A stretch of 57,208 nt of DNA from Acidipropionibacterium thoenii DSM 20276 (GCF_000423445.1 NZ_AUHZ01000017.1:1-57208), one strand, 5' to 3'; shown: positions 16,522 to 26,350, counted from the first letter of the stretch. The notes: generated by a model not told the origin, from the sequence alone. Made by a program: numbers and translations.

Positions 16522-17340
16522 TCAAACTGGGTGGCGGATTCGGGAGTGCCGGTGGCGTTGTTCCCAGCGTCTTTGAGAACGGAGCCACCGGATGGCCTTG
16601 CGGTCTCCGTGCGATGCCGCCAGCCGGATCAGCCGGTGTCCCTCGCGTTCCTCTCCGAGATCGTTCTTCAGGGTCCCGAGGTTGAATGCGCTGAAGTAGT
16701 CCCCGGCGGCGATCCCCGCGGTGTAGGCGCCCGTGGCTCCGGCAGGGTCGCCGTGGCGCTCGAGGAGGTTGCCAAGTGGCAGTGACAGGATCTCGGCGCA
16801 GTCCTTCTCGGCAATCACCGTGCGCAGCAGGCGCACGGCGTCTCTGAAGCGATCGTGGTCCTCCAGCCAGTACGCGTAGTCGGAGGCGTAGGTGACATCC
16901 AGCTCAGCGAGGGCCGCGAGGGTCTCCTCCACGACGTCGTCATGGCACACCTGGATCCAGTAGGTCAGCGTGAGCTCCTTGAGGCGCAGGGTCTCTGGTG
17001 CAACCGGATCATCGCCCGGTTCTCGCGTGTGCCGTCGGGAGCGGACCTGGATCGCCGGGGCACGTTCGCCGAACTCCCACAGCCAGTTGGAGTAGCGCAT
17101 CAAGCCGTCGATGTCGCCCAGCCGTGCGCTCTGGCGTAACGCCGAGAAGGACTCTCCCGGCCAGTCGACCTCGTCATAGGCCAGTGCCACGTTCCACCAG
17201 CCCTCACGTCGCCCCATCAGGATCTCGGAGGTGGCGTTGTCGAAGGCCTGCTCGAAGGTGGGATCGACGCCGTCGGCCTCCCGGGCATCGGCCTCCGGGT
17301 CCGGGTAGACGAACCGAACTCGCCGCTGGTCGTGTCTCAT
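16522..17340 (-). CDS. Sel1/TPR-like repeat protein
   Basis: A 272-residue protein made of helical-repeat segments. Recognisable Sel1/TPR-like units are SARLGDIDGLMRYSNWLWEFGE, GNLLERHGDPAGATGAYTAG, and FNLGTLKNDLGEEREGHRLI followed by AASHGDRKAIRWL. No signal peptide and no enzyme motif are seen, so it is probably a cytosolic adaptor of unknown partner. AGGACACC precedes the ATG. The 169-bp gap to the next minus-strand gene holds nothing I can name. Confidence 0.65.
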   Translation of the reverse strand: MRHDQRRVRFVYPDPEADAREADGVDPTFEQAFDNATSEILMGRREGWWNVALAYDEVDWPGESFSALRQSARLGDIDGLMRYSNWLWEFGERAPAIQVRSRRHTREPGDDPVAPETLRLKELTLTYWIQVCHDDVVEETLAALAELDVTYASDYAYWLEDHDRFRDAVRLLRTVIAEKDCAEILSLPLGNLLERHGDPAGATGAYTAGIAAGDYFSAFNLGTLKNDLGEEREGHRLIRLAASHGDRKAIRWLRSQRRWEQRHRHSRIRHPV

Positions 17341-17461
17341 GGTGTCCTCTCGTCACTGCGCCCACTGTGTCGGCCCTCGGCATCGTGATCTGTGGTCGAT
17401 CGCCGGCGACCACGCCTGAGGATCGACCGCAGGCCCGAGATGAGACGGAACGCAGCGGCCC

Positions 17462-19534
17462 TCAGTCCTCGGGAACGGTCTCCAGATCGGCCAGCCAGGC
17501 ATCGGCCACCGCGTCGGAGGGCATCCGCCAGTCACCTCGTGGGGACAGCGACCCGCCGGCGACCACCTTGGGCCCGTTCGGCAACGTCGAGCGCTTGAAC
17601 TGATTGGCCACGAACCGCCGCAGGAACAGCCTCGTCCACTCCTTGATATCGCTCAACGAGTACTGGTTGCGGTCCTCGGCCCGGAACCCCGGCGGCCACT
17701 CGCCGGCCGCGGCGTCGGCCCAGGCGTGATGGCTCATGAACACGATCCGGCTGGGTCGCAGGCCATGGCGCAGCAGGTGGAACAGGGTGAAGTCCTGCAA
17801 CTCGTAGGGTCCGATCCGCGCCTGGGTGGACTGGATCTGCTCACCGGGGCGCGAGGGCACCAGCTCGGGGGAGATCTCGGTGCCCAGCACCGACTCCAGC
17901 ACCTCGTCGGTGGCGGCATCGAACTGATCCGATGAGATGCACCAGCGGATCAGGTGCTGGATCAGCGTCTTGGGCACCCCGGGGTTGACGTTGTAGTGGC
18001 TCATCTGGTCGCCCACCCCGAAGGTGCACCAGCCCAGTGCCAGTTCCGACAGGTCCCCGGTGCCCAGCACGATCCCGCCGCGCTGGTTGGCGATCCGGAA
18101 CAGGAAGTCGTAGCGAAGCCCCGCCTGCACGTTCTCGAAGGTGACGTCGTAGACCGGCTCCCCGTCGCCCGCCGGATGCCCCATCGCCTTGAGCATCTGG
18201 GTGGCGGCGGGCCGGATGTCGAGGATCTCGCAGGGCACCCCCAGCGCCTCGCACAGCGCCAGGGCATTGTTCCTGGTGTGGTCGCTGGTGGCGAATCCCG
18301 GCATCGTGAAGGCGAGGATGTCCGAGCGCGGCCGGCCCGCCTGATCCATCGCCTTGGCGGCGACCAGCAGCGCATGGGTGGAGTCCAGACCACCCGAGAC
18401 GCCGATCACCACCTTCGATCCACCGATCGCCTCCAGTCGGCGTCGCAACCCGTAGACCTGGATGTTGTAGGCCTCGTAGCAGTCCTGCTCCAGCAGCGCC
18501 GCGTCGTTGGGCACGAAGGGGAACCGGCTGATCGCACGTTCCAGTCCGATATCGGTGTGCGGCGGATCGAGGGTGAAGTTCACGAACCGGTGGCCGAAGA
18601 CCTCGCCCCGGCTGGTGGCCTGGGCATTGTCGTCGAAGGACCCCTGGCGCATCCGCTCCTGACGGATCACGTCCAGATCGACATCGGCCAGGCAGTAGCC
18701 GGGCTCCGGGTCGAACCGCGGGGTGCGCGCCAGCAGCTGCCCGCACTCGTAGATCATGGTCTGGCCGTCCCAGGACAGATCGGTCGAGGACTCGCCCGGT
18801 CCGGCGGCGGCGTACACATAGGCCTGCAGCTGCTTGGCCGACGCCGTTCGGCACAGCAGGTGCCGCTCGCGGGATCTGCCCACCGTGATCGGGGACCCCG
18901 ACAGGTTCACATCGACGGTGGCTCCGGCCAGGGCGGCCTCGGCGCTGGGCGGGATCGGCACCCACAGGTCCTCGCAGATCTCCACGTGCAGCACCAGTCC
19001 GGGGACGTCGAGGGCGCGGAACAACAGATCGGTCCCGAACGGCACCTCGGTCGGGTTCTCCGGGTCCGACCAGTCCTCCAGGGCGGTGAGAGAGCCCCAG
19101 TCCTCGGTGCGGTCGGCGGCGGTCGCGAAGTGCCGCTTCTCGTAGAACTCCCGGTAGTTCGGCAGGTAGCTCTTCGGCACGACGCCGAGGATCCGACCCC
19201 GGTGGATCACCACCGCGCAGTTGTAGAGCCGGTTTCCCTGTCGCAGCGGGGCGCCGACGATGATCATCGGCAGCAGATCTGCAGAGGCCGCCCGAAGCTT
19301 CTCGATCGCCGTCAGGGTGGCCTCCAGCACGACGTCCTGGAGGAGCAGGTCGTCGATGTTGTAGCCGGTCAGGCACAGCTCGGGGAAGACCGCCACCGCG
19401 ACCCCCCGGGAGTCCAGCTCGCGGGCCGTGGCGATGATGCCGGTGACATTGGCGGCCGGGTCGGCCAGGTGCACCTGGGTCGTGCAGGCGGCCACCCGGG
19501 CGAAACCCTGGTCATAGGCGGAGTGGAAGTTCAC
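17462..19534 (-). CDS. nadE: Glutamine-dependent NAD+ synthetase
   Basis: Final step of NAD biosynthesis (deamido-NAD to NAD with glutamine and ATP), 690 residues, the usual size of actinobacterial two-domain NadE. The N-terminal nitrilase-type glutaminase carries Glu in FPELCLTGYN, Lys in PKSYLPNYREF and the nucleophile Cys in HVEICEDLW. The synthetase domain carries the PP-loop GVSGGLDSTHALL near residue 380. It starts at GTG 19534 (VNFHSAYDQGF). The longer upstream frame is not protein-like and would run into the kinase gene. CAGACT lies six bases before the GTG with no Shine-Dalgarno, so a leaderless message is likely. Confidence 0.95.
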   Translation of the reverse strand: MNFHSAYDQGFARVAACTTQVHLADPAANVTGIIATARELDSRGVAVAVFPELCLTGYNIDDLLLQDVVLEATLTAIEKLRAASADLLPMIIVGAPLRQGNRLYNCAVVIHRGRILGVVPKSYLPNYREFYEKRHFATAADRTEDWGSLTALEDWSDPENPTEVPFGTDLLFRALDVPGLVLHVEICEDLWVPIPPSAEAALAGATVDVNLSGSPITVGRSRERHLLCRTASAKQLQAYVYAAAGPGESSTDLSWDGQTMIYECGQLLARTPRFDPEPGYCLADVDLDVIRQERMRQGSFDDNAQATSRGEVFGHRFVNFTLDPPHTDIGLERAISRFPFVPNDAALLEQDCYEAYNIQVYGLRRRLEAIGGSKVVIGVSGGLDSTHALLVAAKAMDQAGRPRSDILAFTMPGFATSDHTRNNALALCEALGVPCEILDIRPAATQMLKAMGHPAGDGEPVYDVTFENVQAGLRYDFLFRIANQRGGIVLGTGDLSELALGWCTFGVGDQMSHYNVNPGVPKTLIQHLIRWCISSDQFDAATDEVLESVLGTEISPELVPSRPGEQIQSTQARIGPYELQDFTLFHLLRHGLRPSRIVFMSHHAWADAAAGEWPPGFRAEDRNQYSLSDIKEWTRLFLRRFVANQFKRSTLPNGPKVVAGGSLSPRGDWRMPSDAVADAWLADLETVPED

Positions 19535-19584
19535 GCCCCCAGTCTGGCATCCCCGCCACCGGCAGGGGCGGACGCCACCGCGGG

Positions 19585-22218
19585 TCAGGTGCGGCTGTCG
19601 GCACTGGCGGGCTGCGCGGCGCCGGCCGGACCGGTGGCACCGGCATCCCCGCCGATGACGACCGCCACCTCCTCCGCCGACCCGATGATCTCCAGATCGA
19701 CGCCGGTATCGGCTGCGATCGCCTCCAGCTGGGGCCAGTCGGAGGGCAGCGTCACAGGATCCGCCGCTGCGGAACCGGCAGAGGCCAGGGGGGAGGTGCG
19801 GAGGCGGGCGAGCACCACGGTGGCCGGGGCCCCGTCGGCAGCACCCTTCCACCGGCAGGTGAGTTGCCATCGGGGCCCGGCCAGAGCGGCCAGCTCCAGG
19901 CAGCTGCGGCGGAAGGCCTCCAGACGTCTCTCCTCGAGGCCGCGATGGTGGGAATGGGGATCTGGGGGCTGGGATCCGGGGCCGCCCTCCGCCGGCCTCT
20001 CGTCATCCCAGGAGGGATCCAGCTCGGACGGCGTCCCTGCGACCTCAGCCGGCGCCACGCTGCCAGTGATGAGGATCCTCGCGCCGCGGCGACGGGCCGC
20101 CCCGAAGGAGTCGGACATCCTCGTGCTCAGCACGCCGGGGGCGACCAGCAGGTCCCGGGCGGAGGCCTCCAGGACGGCGCACTCGCGGCGCATCGCATCG
20201 GTGATCGGAGCATCCCCGGCCAGCTTCTCCAGCATCTCCAGGGGTGCTCCGTTGACAGCCTCGAGACGCCGTGCGGCCTCCCGATGGACGGCCCTCGCAC
20301 GGGTCCGGCTGCGGGTGCTGCGCAGCAGCTCGGAGTGGCTGGCATGAATGGACCTCAGGGCGCGATTCATATTGGCCGAGGCCCAGGCGGCAGCCCCGCT
20401 GAACATCAGTGGAAAGGCGAAGGAGGGGGCCCGACTGGTGGCCAGGACGACCGGGTTCTGGCCTGACAGCAGGGCGGCGCCGATGGTCATCACCGGCCAG
20501 CTGGCGACCACCAGCACCGGGATCCAGCGGGATCTGGTGCGCCAGGCGAGCGGGGTGAACACCGCCAGCCCGAAACCGATGAACCACTCCTGCCAGCCGA
20601 GCTCGGCAGTGGGCCGCAGGTTGGCCAGCATCATGGTCTGGAGCGCGACGGTGAGGATGACGATGGTGAGCGCCGCGGCGCGGCTGGGGCGGGGTCTGAG
20701 CTGACGGGACCGGGCCAGGCCGGGTGGCGGCCACCACAGCGCAGCGGCCACCATCACGAGGGTGCCCACCGCGCCGCCGGCCTGGACCGGCAGTGAGATG
20801 ACCGGGCCGAGGGCGCGCAGACCCAGTGCCACCGAGATCAGCAGGCCGATTGACAGCATCACCATCGCCGCTCGGAAGGCCGGCAGGCTGTTCAGTCGCA
20901 CCGGGTTGTGGACCTGAGGCCGCCACGACAGCTCGACGGCGGTGCCGCGGCCCGGCCGCGACCTGATCTCGGCCCATCCTCCGGCCAGCTCCATGGTGGA
21001 GCGGATCGAGGTGCGCAGGCCACGGCGCGACCGCGGCACGGCGGCCGGGTCGAAGCCGGCGCCGGTGTCACGGATTCGCAGTTCGCCGAGATCAGGGTCG
21101 AACCGCCCGGTGATGGTGACCTGCTGGACCCCGGCATGCTCGGCGACATTGGTCAGTGCCTGGACCCCCGCGGTCGCGAAGGCCTCGGCCTGCCGCGGCC
21201 CGGGCTCGCCGTGTATCTGGATCCGCGCCGCCAGGCCGAGGTTCTTCGCTGCTCCGGCCAGGATTCCAGCAAGACTCCCAGATTCCTCTCGCGGCCCCTC
21301 GACCACCTCTGAACCGGCGCTGGGCCAGGCCTTCACGGCCTTGCGGGCCAGGATGCGGGTGATCCGATCGGCGTCCGGGACCCCCTCACGGGCGGCACTG
21401 CCCAGGGCACCCAGCACGTAGTCGTGGATGATGGCGTCCCAGCGGTTGGACTCGGCGAGCTCCTCCTGGACGGTTGCCAGCCGCGCCGCCGACTTCTGCT
21501 GGGCGCGGTCGGCGTAGCCGGCGATCCGCACCATGGTGATCACCGACGTCCACCCCGCGATGATCACCATGCACATCACCGGGTTGTAGGCGGCATTGGC
21601 CCAGACGTCCCAGCTGGCCGGCAGACCGTGCTCCTGGGAGCCGGTGGCGCAGATGCAGATCAGCGTGGTGATGGCGGCTGCCCCGCGCCAGGAGAAGCAG
21701 GCCCACGAGACCACCATCGCGGTGAGCACCGCGTGGGATCCGGGGGAGAACACCATGTCGGGAGTGTTCTGCCATCGCAGCATCGCCATCACCGCCAGCG
21801 CCGCGCAGTAGAGGGTGTGGACCTGCTGGGCGCGAAGAGATGGTCGACGCCGCAGCACCGCCGCGCAGAACCAGCCCCCGGTGACGACCAGCAGGGGTAC
21901 GTGGACGGCGATCATCCGCTGGTCACGAGGGGTGAGACGCCCGGCCTGCCAGTCGGCCACCGAACTCACCACGGAGAGCACGACGCCCAGCGCGATGGCC
22001 CAGGCGCTGATCACCGAGGCGGTGCGTTCAAGACCCTTCGGTAGCGGCTGAGGGGCCCAGAATCTGCGCACCCGTTCGGTCAGCGCCGCCGCCACCCGGG
22101 CGGCCCGGCTGCCAGGGTGGGGCTGGACGCCGGGCCGGTCGATGGTCACCGAGGGCCACCGCCACTCGGCGCCACCAGGCGTGCCGGTGCTCAGCTCTGA
22201 GCGATCTGGAAGTCCCAC
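19585..22218 (-). CDS. Large orphan sensor histidine kinase with kinase core between two membrane regions
   Basis: About 877 residues from the GTG at 22218; a GTG at 22149 is an alternative start. Five or six membrane helices (about 65-225) are followed by a NarX-like phosphoacceptor segment (AIIHDYVLGALGSAARE, near 263). The ATPase domain has ALTNVAEHAG and IRDTGAGFDPAAV. Then come about six more helices (about 445-620) and a soluble C-terminus. The latter (VLEASARDLLVAPGVLSTRM, then GARILITGS) recalls the second half of actinobacterial kinases but lacks a phosphoacceptor. It reads as an active sensor fused to a degenerate copy. No response regulator is adjacent; nadE follows after 50 bp. 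It starts 13 bp after the fructokinase stop. Confidence 0.75.
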   Translation of the reverse strand: MGLPDRSELSTGTPGGAEWRWPSVTIDRPGVQPHPGSRAARVAAALTERVRRFWAPQPLPKGLERTASVISAWAIALGVVLSVVSSVADWQAGRLTPRDQRMIAVHVPLLVVTGGWFCAAVLRRRPSLRAQQVHTLYCAALAVMAMLRWQNTPDMVFSPGSHAVLTAMVVSWACFSWRGAAAITTLICICATGSQEHGLPASWDVWANAAYNPVMCMVIIAGWTSVITMVRIAGYADRAQQKSAARLATVQEELAESNRWDAIIHDYVLGALGSAAREGVPDADRITRILARKAVKAWPSAGSEVVEGPREESGSLAGILAGAAKNLGLAARIQIHGEPGPRQAEAFATAGVQALTNVAEHAGVQQVTITGRFDPDLGELRIRDTGAGFDPAAVPRSRRGLRTSIRSTMELAGGWAEIRSRPGRGTAVELSWRPQVHNPVRLNSLPAFRAAMVMLSIGLLISVALGLRALGPVISLPVQAGGAVGTLVMVAAALWWPPPGLARSRQLRPRPSRAAALTIVILTVALQTMMLANLRPTAELGWQEWFIGFGLAVFTPLAWRTRSRWIPVLVVASWPVMTIGAALLSGQNPVVLATSRAPSFAFPLMFSGAAAWASANMNRALRSIHASHSELLRSTRSRTRARAVHREAARRLEAVNGAPLEMLEKLAGDAPITDAMRRECAVLEASARDLLVAPGVLSTRMSDSFGAARRRGARILITGSVAPAEVAGTPSELDPSWDDERPAEGGPGSQPPDPHSHHRGLEERRLEAFRRSCLELAALAGPRWQLTCRWKGAADGAPATVVLARLRTSPLASAGSAAADPVTLPSDWPQLEAIAADTGVDLEIIGSAEEVAVVIGGDAGATGPAGAAQPASADSRT

Positions 22219-22231
22219 GTCCAGGCGTCCC

Positions 22232-23167
22232 TCAGTCCAGCTCGTCGATCCGGGGAGGGTTGGCGCCAGTCCGCGAGACCGTGATTCCCGCGATCGTGGC
22301 ACACCGGTCCAGGATCGTCTCGAGGGTTCTCGGATCGATCCGGCGCAGCGCGTCACGGTGGTCTGCTCCCAGCAGCCCAGCGGACCACAGCCCGTCGATC
22401 AGGCCCGCCATGAAGGAGTCACCGGCGCCGACGGTGTCCACCACCGTCACTCGCTTGGCGCTCAGCCGTACCCCCAGCCCCGAAGCGGTGAGAGCCACCA
22501 CGCCGTCGCCACCGCAGGTCATCACGACCAGCTTCGGGCCGAGGTCCAGCCAGCCGGCCAGCACCTCCTCGGGATCAGCCCCCTCCCCGATGTAGGCGAG
22601 GTCCTCATCGGACGCCTTGACGACATCCGCCAGCCGCACGAACCCCTCCACGGTCCGGCGGGCTGCGGCCGGGTCGGGCTGCAGATCGGGGCGGATGTTC
22701 GGGTCGTAGCTGATCGTGGAGACGGTGCGGGCCTCCCGGACCACCTCGCGGACCACGTCAACGCCGGGGGTGATCGCGGCGCCCAGCGATCCGGTGTGCA
22801 CCACCGGACAGTTCGGCGGCAGGGTCACGGTGGGCAGCGACCAGTCCAGATCGAAGACGTACTGGGCCTGCCCGTCGGCGGCCACCGTGGCCGTGGCCGT
22901 GGAGGTCCTGGCCGCGCCCCGCGAGGGGCGGGCGACCTCGACCCCGTCGGCGGCCAGGTGGGCGTCGATGACCTCGCCGCGCTCGTCGGAGCCGAACCAG
23001 GTCGCCAGCTCCACGGTGCGTCCCAGCCGGGCCAACCCGATGGCCACATTCATCGGCGAGCCGCCGGGGTGCTCGGAGGCCGGCTGGCCCGGGCCGGTGA
23101 CGATGTCGATGAGGGACTCGCCGATGACCAGAGCCGTCGGGCCGGGGGATACCTGCTGCTCTGTCAT
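22232..23167 (-). CDS. Fructokinase (PfkB family)
   Basis: Phosphorylates fructose released by the adjacent GH32 enzyme; 311 residues. PfkB signatures are GGSPMNVAIGLARLG near residue 34 and the C-terminal DTVGAGDSFMAGLIDG with the catalytic Asp near residue 250. GGAGGACCC precedes the ATG at 23167. It is divergent from the GH32 gene at 23329, and the 161-bp intergenic region carries several GTGTCAGAC half-sites and a perfect ACACGTGT-centred palindrome, so both are probably co-regulated by a LacI-type repressor. Confidence 0.92.
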   Translation of the reverse strand: MTEQQVSPGPTALVIGESLIDIVTGPGQPASEHPGGSPMNVAIGLARLGRTVELATWFGSDERGEVIDAHLAADGVEVARPSRGAARTSTATATVAADGQAQYVFDLDWSLPTVTLPPNCPVVHTGSLGAAITPGVDVVREVVREARTVSTISYDPNIRPDLQPDPAAARRTVEGFVRLADVVKASDEDLAYIGEGADPEEVLAGWLDLGPKLVVMTCGGDGVVALTASGLGVRLSAKRVTVVDTVGAGDSFMAGLIDGLWSAGLLGADHRDALRRIDPRTLETILDRCATIAGITVSRTGANPPRIDELD

Positions 23168-23269
23168 GGGTCCTCCTGGTGTCGTGTCAGACATGGATCG
23201 TGTGAGGTGGTGGGCCTCCGCCACGGCCCAAGTCTGCTCCAGCGCCCTTTGGGTTGTCCTCTCAGGGGT

Positions 23270-23298
23270 GTGTCAGACTGGCGTCTGACACGTGTCAG
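23270..23298. promoter_or_regulatory. Operator cluster between fructokinase and GH32 genes
   Basis: CTGACACGTGTCAG (23285-23298) is a perfect 14-bp palindrome. GTGTCAGAC (23270-23278) and GTCTGACAC (23283-23291) make an overlapping second dyad with a 4-bp spacer. Another GTGTCAGAC lies at 23184-23192 toward the fructokinase start. The core ACACGTGT recurs upstream of the sugar ABC operon at 32385. LacI-family operators have this form; the likely repressor is the LacI gene at 26917. Confidence 0.65.
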
Positions 23299-23328
23299 GC
23301 ACCTGGCGCTCACGATCCCGGAGGACCC

Positions 23329-24837
23329 ATGCAGCAGACCGCCGATCCGCTCTCGGCCGCAGACCGTGGGGTGGTGCGGATGCGAGTCACGCGCAACGAC
23401 CGCTGGTACCCGCTGGTCCACATCGCCGCGCGGGCGGGGTGGATCAACGACCCCAACGGGCTGGTCCACCTGTCAGGTCGCTATCACGTGTACTTCCAGC
23501 ACAACCCCTTCGGCTCGCAGTGGGGACTGATGCACTGGGGGCACGTCTCCAGCGCCGATCTCGTGCACTGGCGCCACGAGCCGATCGCGCTGGCCCCCGA
23601 GCTGGAGGCCGAGAGCGACGGCGTCTTCTCCGGTTCGGCGGTCGCGCTGCCCGACCGGCATGGGATCGCCGTGCTCTACACCGGACACCGCTGGCTGGCC
23701 CCGGGCCTGGCACGGCAGGTCCAGTGCCTGGCCACCTCCACCGACGCGACGACCTTCGTCAGGCACGGGGTGGTCATCGAGCCTCCCGAGCAGATGACCG
23801 ACTTCCGGGATCCGAAGGTGTGGCGGACCGGGAACCGCTGGTACCTGGTGCTGGGCGCATCCCCGCTCGACCCCGCCGACGGGCGTCGCCACGCCGAGGT
23901 GTGGCTGTACAGCAGCGACCTGCAGGGCCCCGGAGCGCTGCGGCGCTGGCGCTTCGAAGGGGTGCTGTACCGCAGCCCCATCGATGAGGTCTTCATGGCC
24001 GAGTGTCCAGACTTCTTCCCGCTCGGGGACCGCTGGGTGCTGTCCTACTGCGCGATGGGCACTCACCCCCACGGCTATCTCGACAGGAACGTCAACAACG
24101 CCCGCTATGTGGTGGGCGAATGGGCCCCCGGCCGGGCCTTCACACCGGTCACCGGCGAGTTCCCGTGCGACTGGGGGCACAGCTACTACGCCCCGCAGAC
24201 CATGCAGTCTCCTGACGGACGTCGGCTGGTGTGGGGGTGGATGGGCTCCTTCGGCAGGCCGGAACCGGTCTCGCAGAGCGACGGCTGGTGCGGTCAGCTC
24301 ACCGTGCCCCGAGAACTGGACCTGGGGCCGGGGGACGCCGTGCTGACCCGTCCGGTCCGAGAGCTGACGGCGCTGCGACGGTCCACCTGCGGCCTCGGCC
24401 CGATCACCGTGCCGGCGAACACCGAGAGGTCGCTGGCCGCAGACATCCCCGGCGCCGCCGAGATCGAGCTCAGCCTCGACCTGGCGCACAGCGACGCCGA
24501 GCGCATCACGCTGGCCGTGCACCGGACCCCGGACGGCCACCAGACCCTGGTCGTCTGGGACGGCCAGTCGGGGAGGGTCCACCTGGACCGGGGCAGTTCC
24601 GGAGCCGGCGACCGCGGCAGCCGCAGCGCCCCGTGCGCCCCCGATGCCGACGGCCTGCTGAGGCTGCGGATCGTCCTGGACCGGGGCTCGGTGGAGGTCT
24701 TCGTCGGCGATGGCGACCAGGTCATCTCATCGATGGTCTATCCGCCCGAGGGGCCGAGGGCAGCCGCGATCTGCGCAGAGTGTGGTGATGCCCGGATCAC
24801 CGCGCTGCGGATCCACCATCTGGACGCCATCTTCTGA
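23329..24837 (+). CDS. GH32 beta-fructofuranosidase / sucrose(-6-phosphate) hydrolase
   Basis: Cleaves beta-fructosides such as sucrose, its phosphate or fructo-oligosaccharides; 502 residues. GH32 landmarks in order: WINDPNG (nucleophile Asp41), FRDPKVW near 160 (transition-state Asp), MAECPDFF near 224 (acid/base Glu), and a C-terminal beta-sandwich. No signal peptide, so it acts in the cytosol on imported sugar. GGAGGACCC precedes the ATG; an upstream in-frame GTG lies in the operator region and is rejected. Divergent fructokinase would use the fructose released. Confidence 0.93.
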   Translation: MQQTADPLSAADRGVVRMRVTRNDRWYPLVHIAARAGWINDPNGLVHLSGRYHVYFQHNPFGSQWGLMHWGHVSSADLVHWRHEPIALAPELEAESDGVFSGSAVALPDRHGIAVLYTGHRWLAPGLARQVQCLATSTDATTFVRHGVVIEPPEQMTDFRDPKVWRTGNRWYLVLGASPLDPADGRRHAEVWLYSSDLQGPGALRRWRFEGVLYRSPIDEVFMAECPDFFPLGDRWVLSYCAMGTHPHGYLDRNVNNARYVVGEWAPGRAFTPVTGEFPCDWGHSYYAPQTMQSPDGRRLVWGWMGSFGRPEPVSQSDGWCGQLTVPRELDLGPGDAVLTRPVRELTALRRSTCGLGPITVPANTERSLAADIPGAAEIELSLDLAHSDAERITLAVHRTPDGHQTLVVWDGQSGRVHLDRGSSGAGDRGSRSAPCAPDADGLLRLRIVLDRGSVEVFVGDGDQVISSMVYPPEGPRAAAICAECGDARITALRIHHLDAIF

Positions 24838-24944
24838 GCCTGCCGCGGGCTCGGCCGCACCACGCCGTGCCCGGCGGGTCCGATGTGCTGTGGACCGGCG
24901 ATGGATTGTTGGTGTCGTGGGCCGGGCGCGGAAAACTATGGTCC

Positions 24945-25877
24945 ATGGCAACTCTCGTCTTCCTCCACGCCCACCCCGACGACGAGTCCTCATCCACTGC
25001 CGGCACGATGGCGCGCGCCACATCGAGAGGTGACCGCGTCGTCCTGGTGGTGGCCACCGACGGGGCGTGCGGTGAGACGGCCGCCGATGCGGTCGCCGGG
25101 GAGTCGGTCGCAGCGCGTCGTTGCCGGGAACTGGAGGCCTCTGCGCGCACCCTCGGGGTGGCACGGGTGGAATGGCTCGGCTACCACGACTCCGGGATGA
25201 CCGGCTGGCCGCAGAACCACGCTCCGGGCTCCTTCATGGATGCCGACCCCCATCAGGCGGGACGCCGACTCGCCGACATCCTCGATGAGGAGGACGCCGA
25301 CGCCCTGATCGGCTACGACTGGCACGGCAACTACGGACATCCCGACCATGTGATGGTGCACCACGTGACATGGGCCGCGGTGGAGGCGGCGGCCCGGCGT
25401 CCCCGGGTGCTGGAGGTCTCGATCAACCGCGACCACCAGGCCAGGGCGGCCAGGCTGGCGCGCTCGCGGGGCCTCACCCAGAAGATGCCCGACCCGATCA
25501 TGCCCGGCGATGACGGCAACCTCATCGGCACCCCGGAGGTGGACCTGCGCTGGGCCGTCGATGTCCGCGATCTGGCCCAGCTCAAGCGTGCCGCCCTGCT
25601 CTGCCACGCCAGTCAGGCCACCGACATCACCGCCTTCACCTCCCTGCCCGATGATCTGTTCGCCGACGTCTTCGGCTGGGAGTTCTACCGCGAGCCGGGC
25701 GTCGACGGCCTGCTCCAGGTCGCCTGGCCCTTCGAGGGCGCACCGTGGCCCGGCGCCCCCTCGCGGTGCACCTGCGCGGACGCCGGGCGTCCACTGCCCG
25801 GCGACGAGCCCGACGGGACCTCCGACGTGCTGCCAGCCGGGAGAGTGGACGGGGCATCGGCGGGGCAGCTCTCGTGA
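24945..25877 (+). CDS. PIG-L (LmbE-like) zinc deacetylase
   Basis: A 310-residue metal-dependent deacetylase. The zinc motif AHPDDE lies at residues 9-14 and HGNYGHPDH near 126-134 supplies further ligands. In actinobacteria this family includes the mycothiol enzymes MshB and Mca, but general LmbE-like deacetylases share these motifs, so the substrate is open. The Pro/Gly-rich C-terminal tail of about 45 residues looks unstructured. The ATG has AACTAT five bases upstream and no Shine-Dalgarno. Its stop overlaps the GTG of the next gene by 4 bp. Confidence 0.85.
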   Translation: MATLVFLHAHPDDESSSTAGTMARATSRGDRVVLVVATDGACGETAADAVAGESVAARRCRELEASARTLGVARVEWLGYHDSGMTGWPQNHAPGSFMDADPHQAGRRLADILDEEDADALIGYDWHGNYGHPDHVMVHHVTWAAVEAAARRPRVLEVSINRDHQARAARLARSRGLTQKMPDPIMPGDDGNLIGTPEVDLRWAVDVRDLAQLKRAALLCHASQATDITAFTSLPDDLFADVFGWEFYREPGVDGLLQVAWPFEGAPWPGAPSRCTCADAGRPLPGDEPDGTSDVLPAGRVDGASAGQLS

Positions 25878-26350
25878 GGGTCGATCCGGTCGGCGGGGAG
25901 TCGGCCCGGGTGGGCCGGGCCGCCGCCGCGCTGGTGCTGTCGGCGGCGCTGTGCGGCATCCTGTGGGGGATCTGCCTGGGGATCTGGACGGCGACCGGGT
26001 CCGACATCTCGGGGTCGGGTTCCGGCCTGCCGGTGCGGGGCTGGTTCAACGGTCTGCTGATCGGACTGCTGTGCGGCTGCGGGGTGGCGGTGGTCTGCCT
26101 GCTGCCGGTGCTGTTGTGCGCCGGCCTGGGTGGCTCCCGGTTGGTGGGGCGCCACCGGCGCGCTCAGCTGGCCGGCCTGGTGGTCGCCCTGGTCGGCCTG
26201 GCGGTGGCTCTCATCGGCCAGTACTGGATCGTCGAGACCTGGTCGGTGATCCTTCAGATCAGCTGGCCGGCGGCCGTGCTGGCGGTGCTTCTGGGGGTGA
26301 TCGGGGGCCCCTTCGCCGTCGAGGGTCGGTTCGGTCGGGTGCGGGGCTGA
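25874..26350 (+). CDS. Hypothetical four-helix membrane protein
   Basis: A 158-residue membrane protein beginning VRVDPVGGESARVGRAAA. Hydrophobic segments lie near 17-37, 56-82, 93-113 and 125-145. It starts at a GTG overlapping the PIG-L stop (GTGA), so it is translationally coupled to that deacetylase and probably acts in the same process. No recognised domain and no charged residues inside the helices that would suggest a transporter. Confidence 0.65.
   Translation: MRVDPVGGESARVGRAAAALVLSAALCGILWGICLGIWTATGSDISGSGSGLPVRGWFNGLLIGLLCGCGVAVVCLLPVLLCAGLGGSRLVGRHRRAQLAGLVVALVGLAVALIGQYWIVETWSVILQISWPAAVLAVLLGVIGGPFAVEGRFGRVRG

Noticed and set aside
17954-20347. A 797-codon plus-strand open frame across nadE and the kinase gene
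   Set aside because: It spans two real minus-strand genes and has no recognisable motif; a shadow of GC-rich codons.
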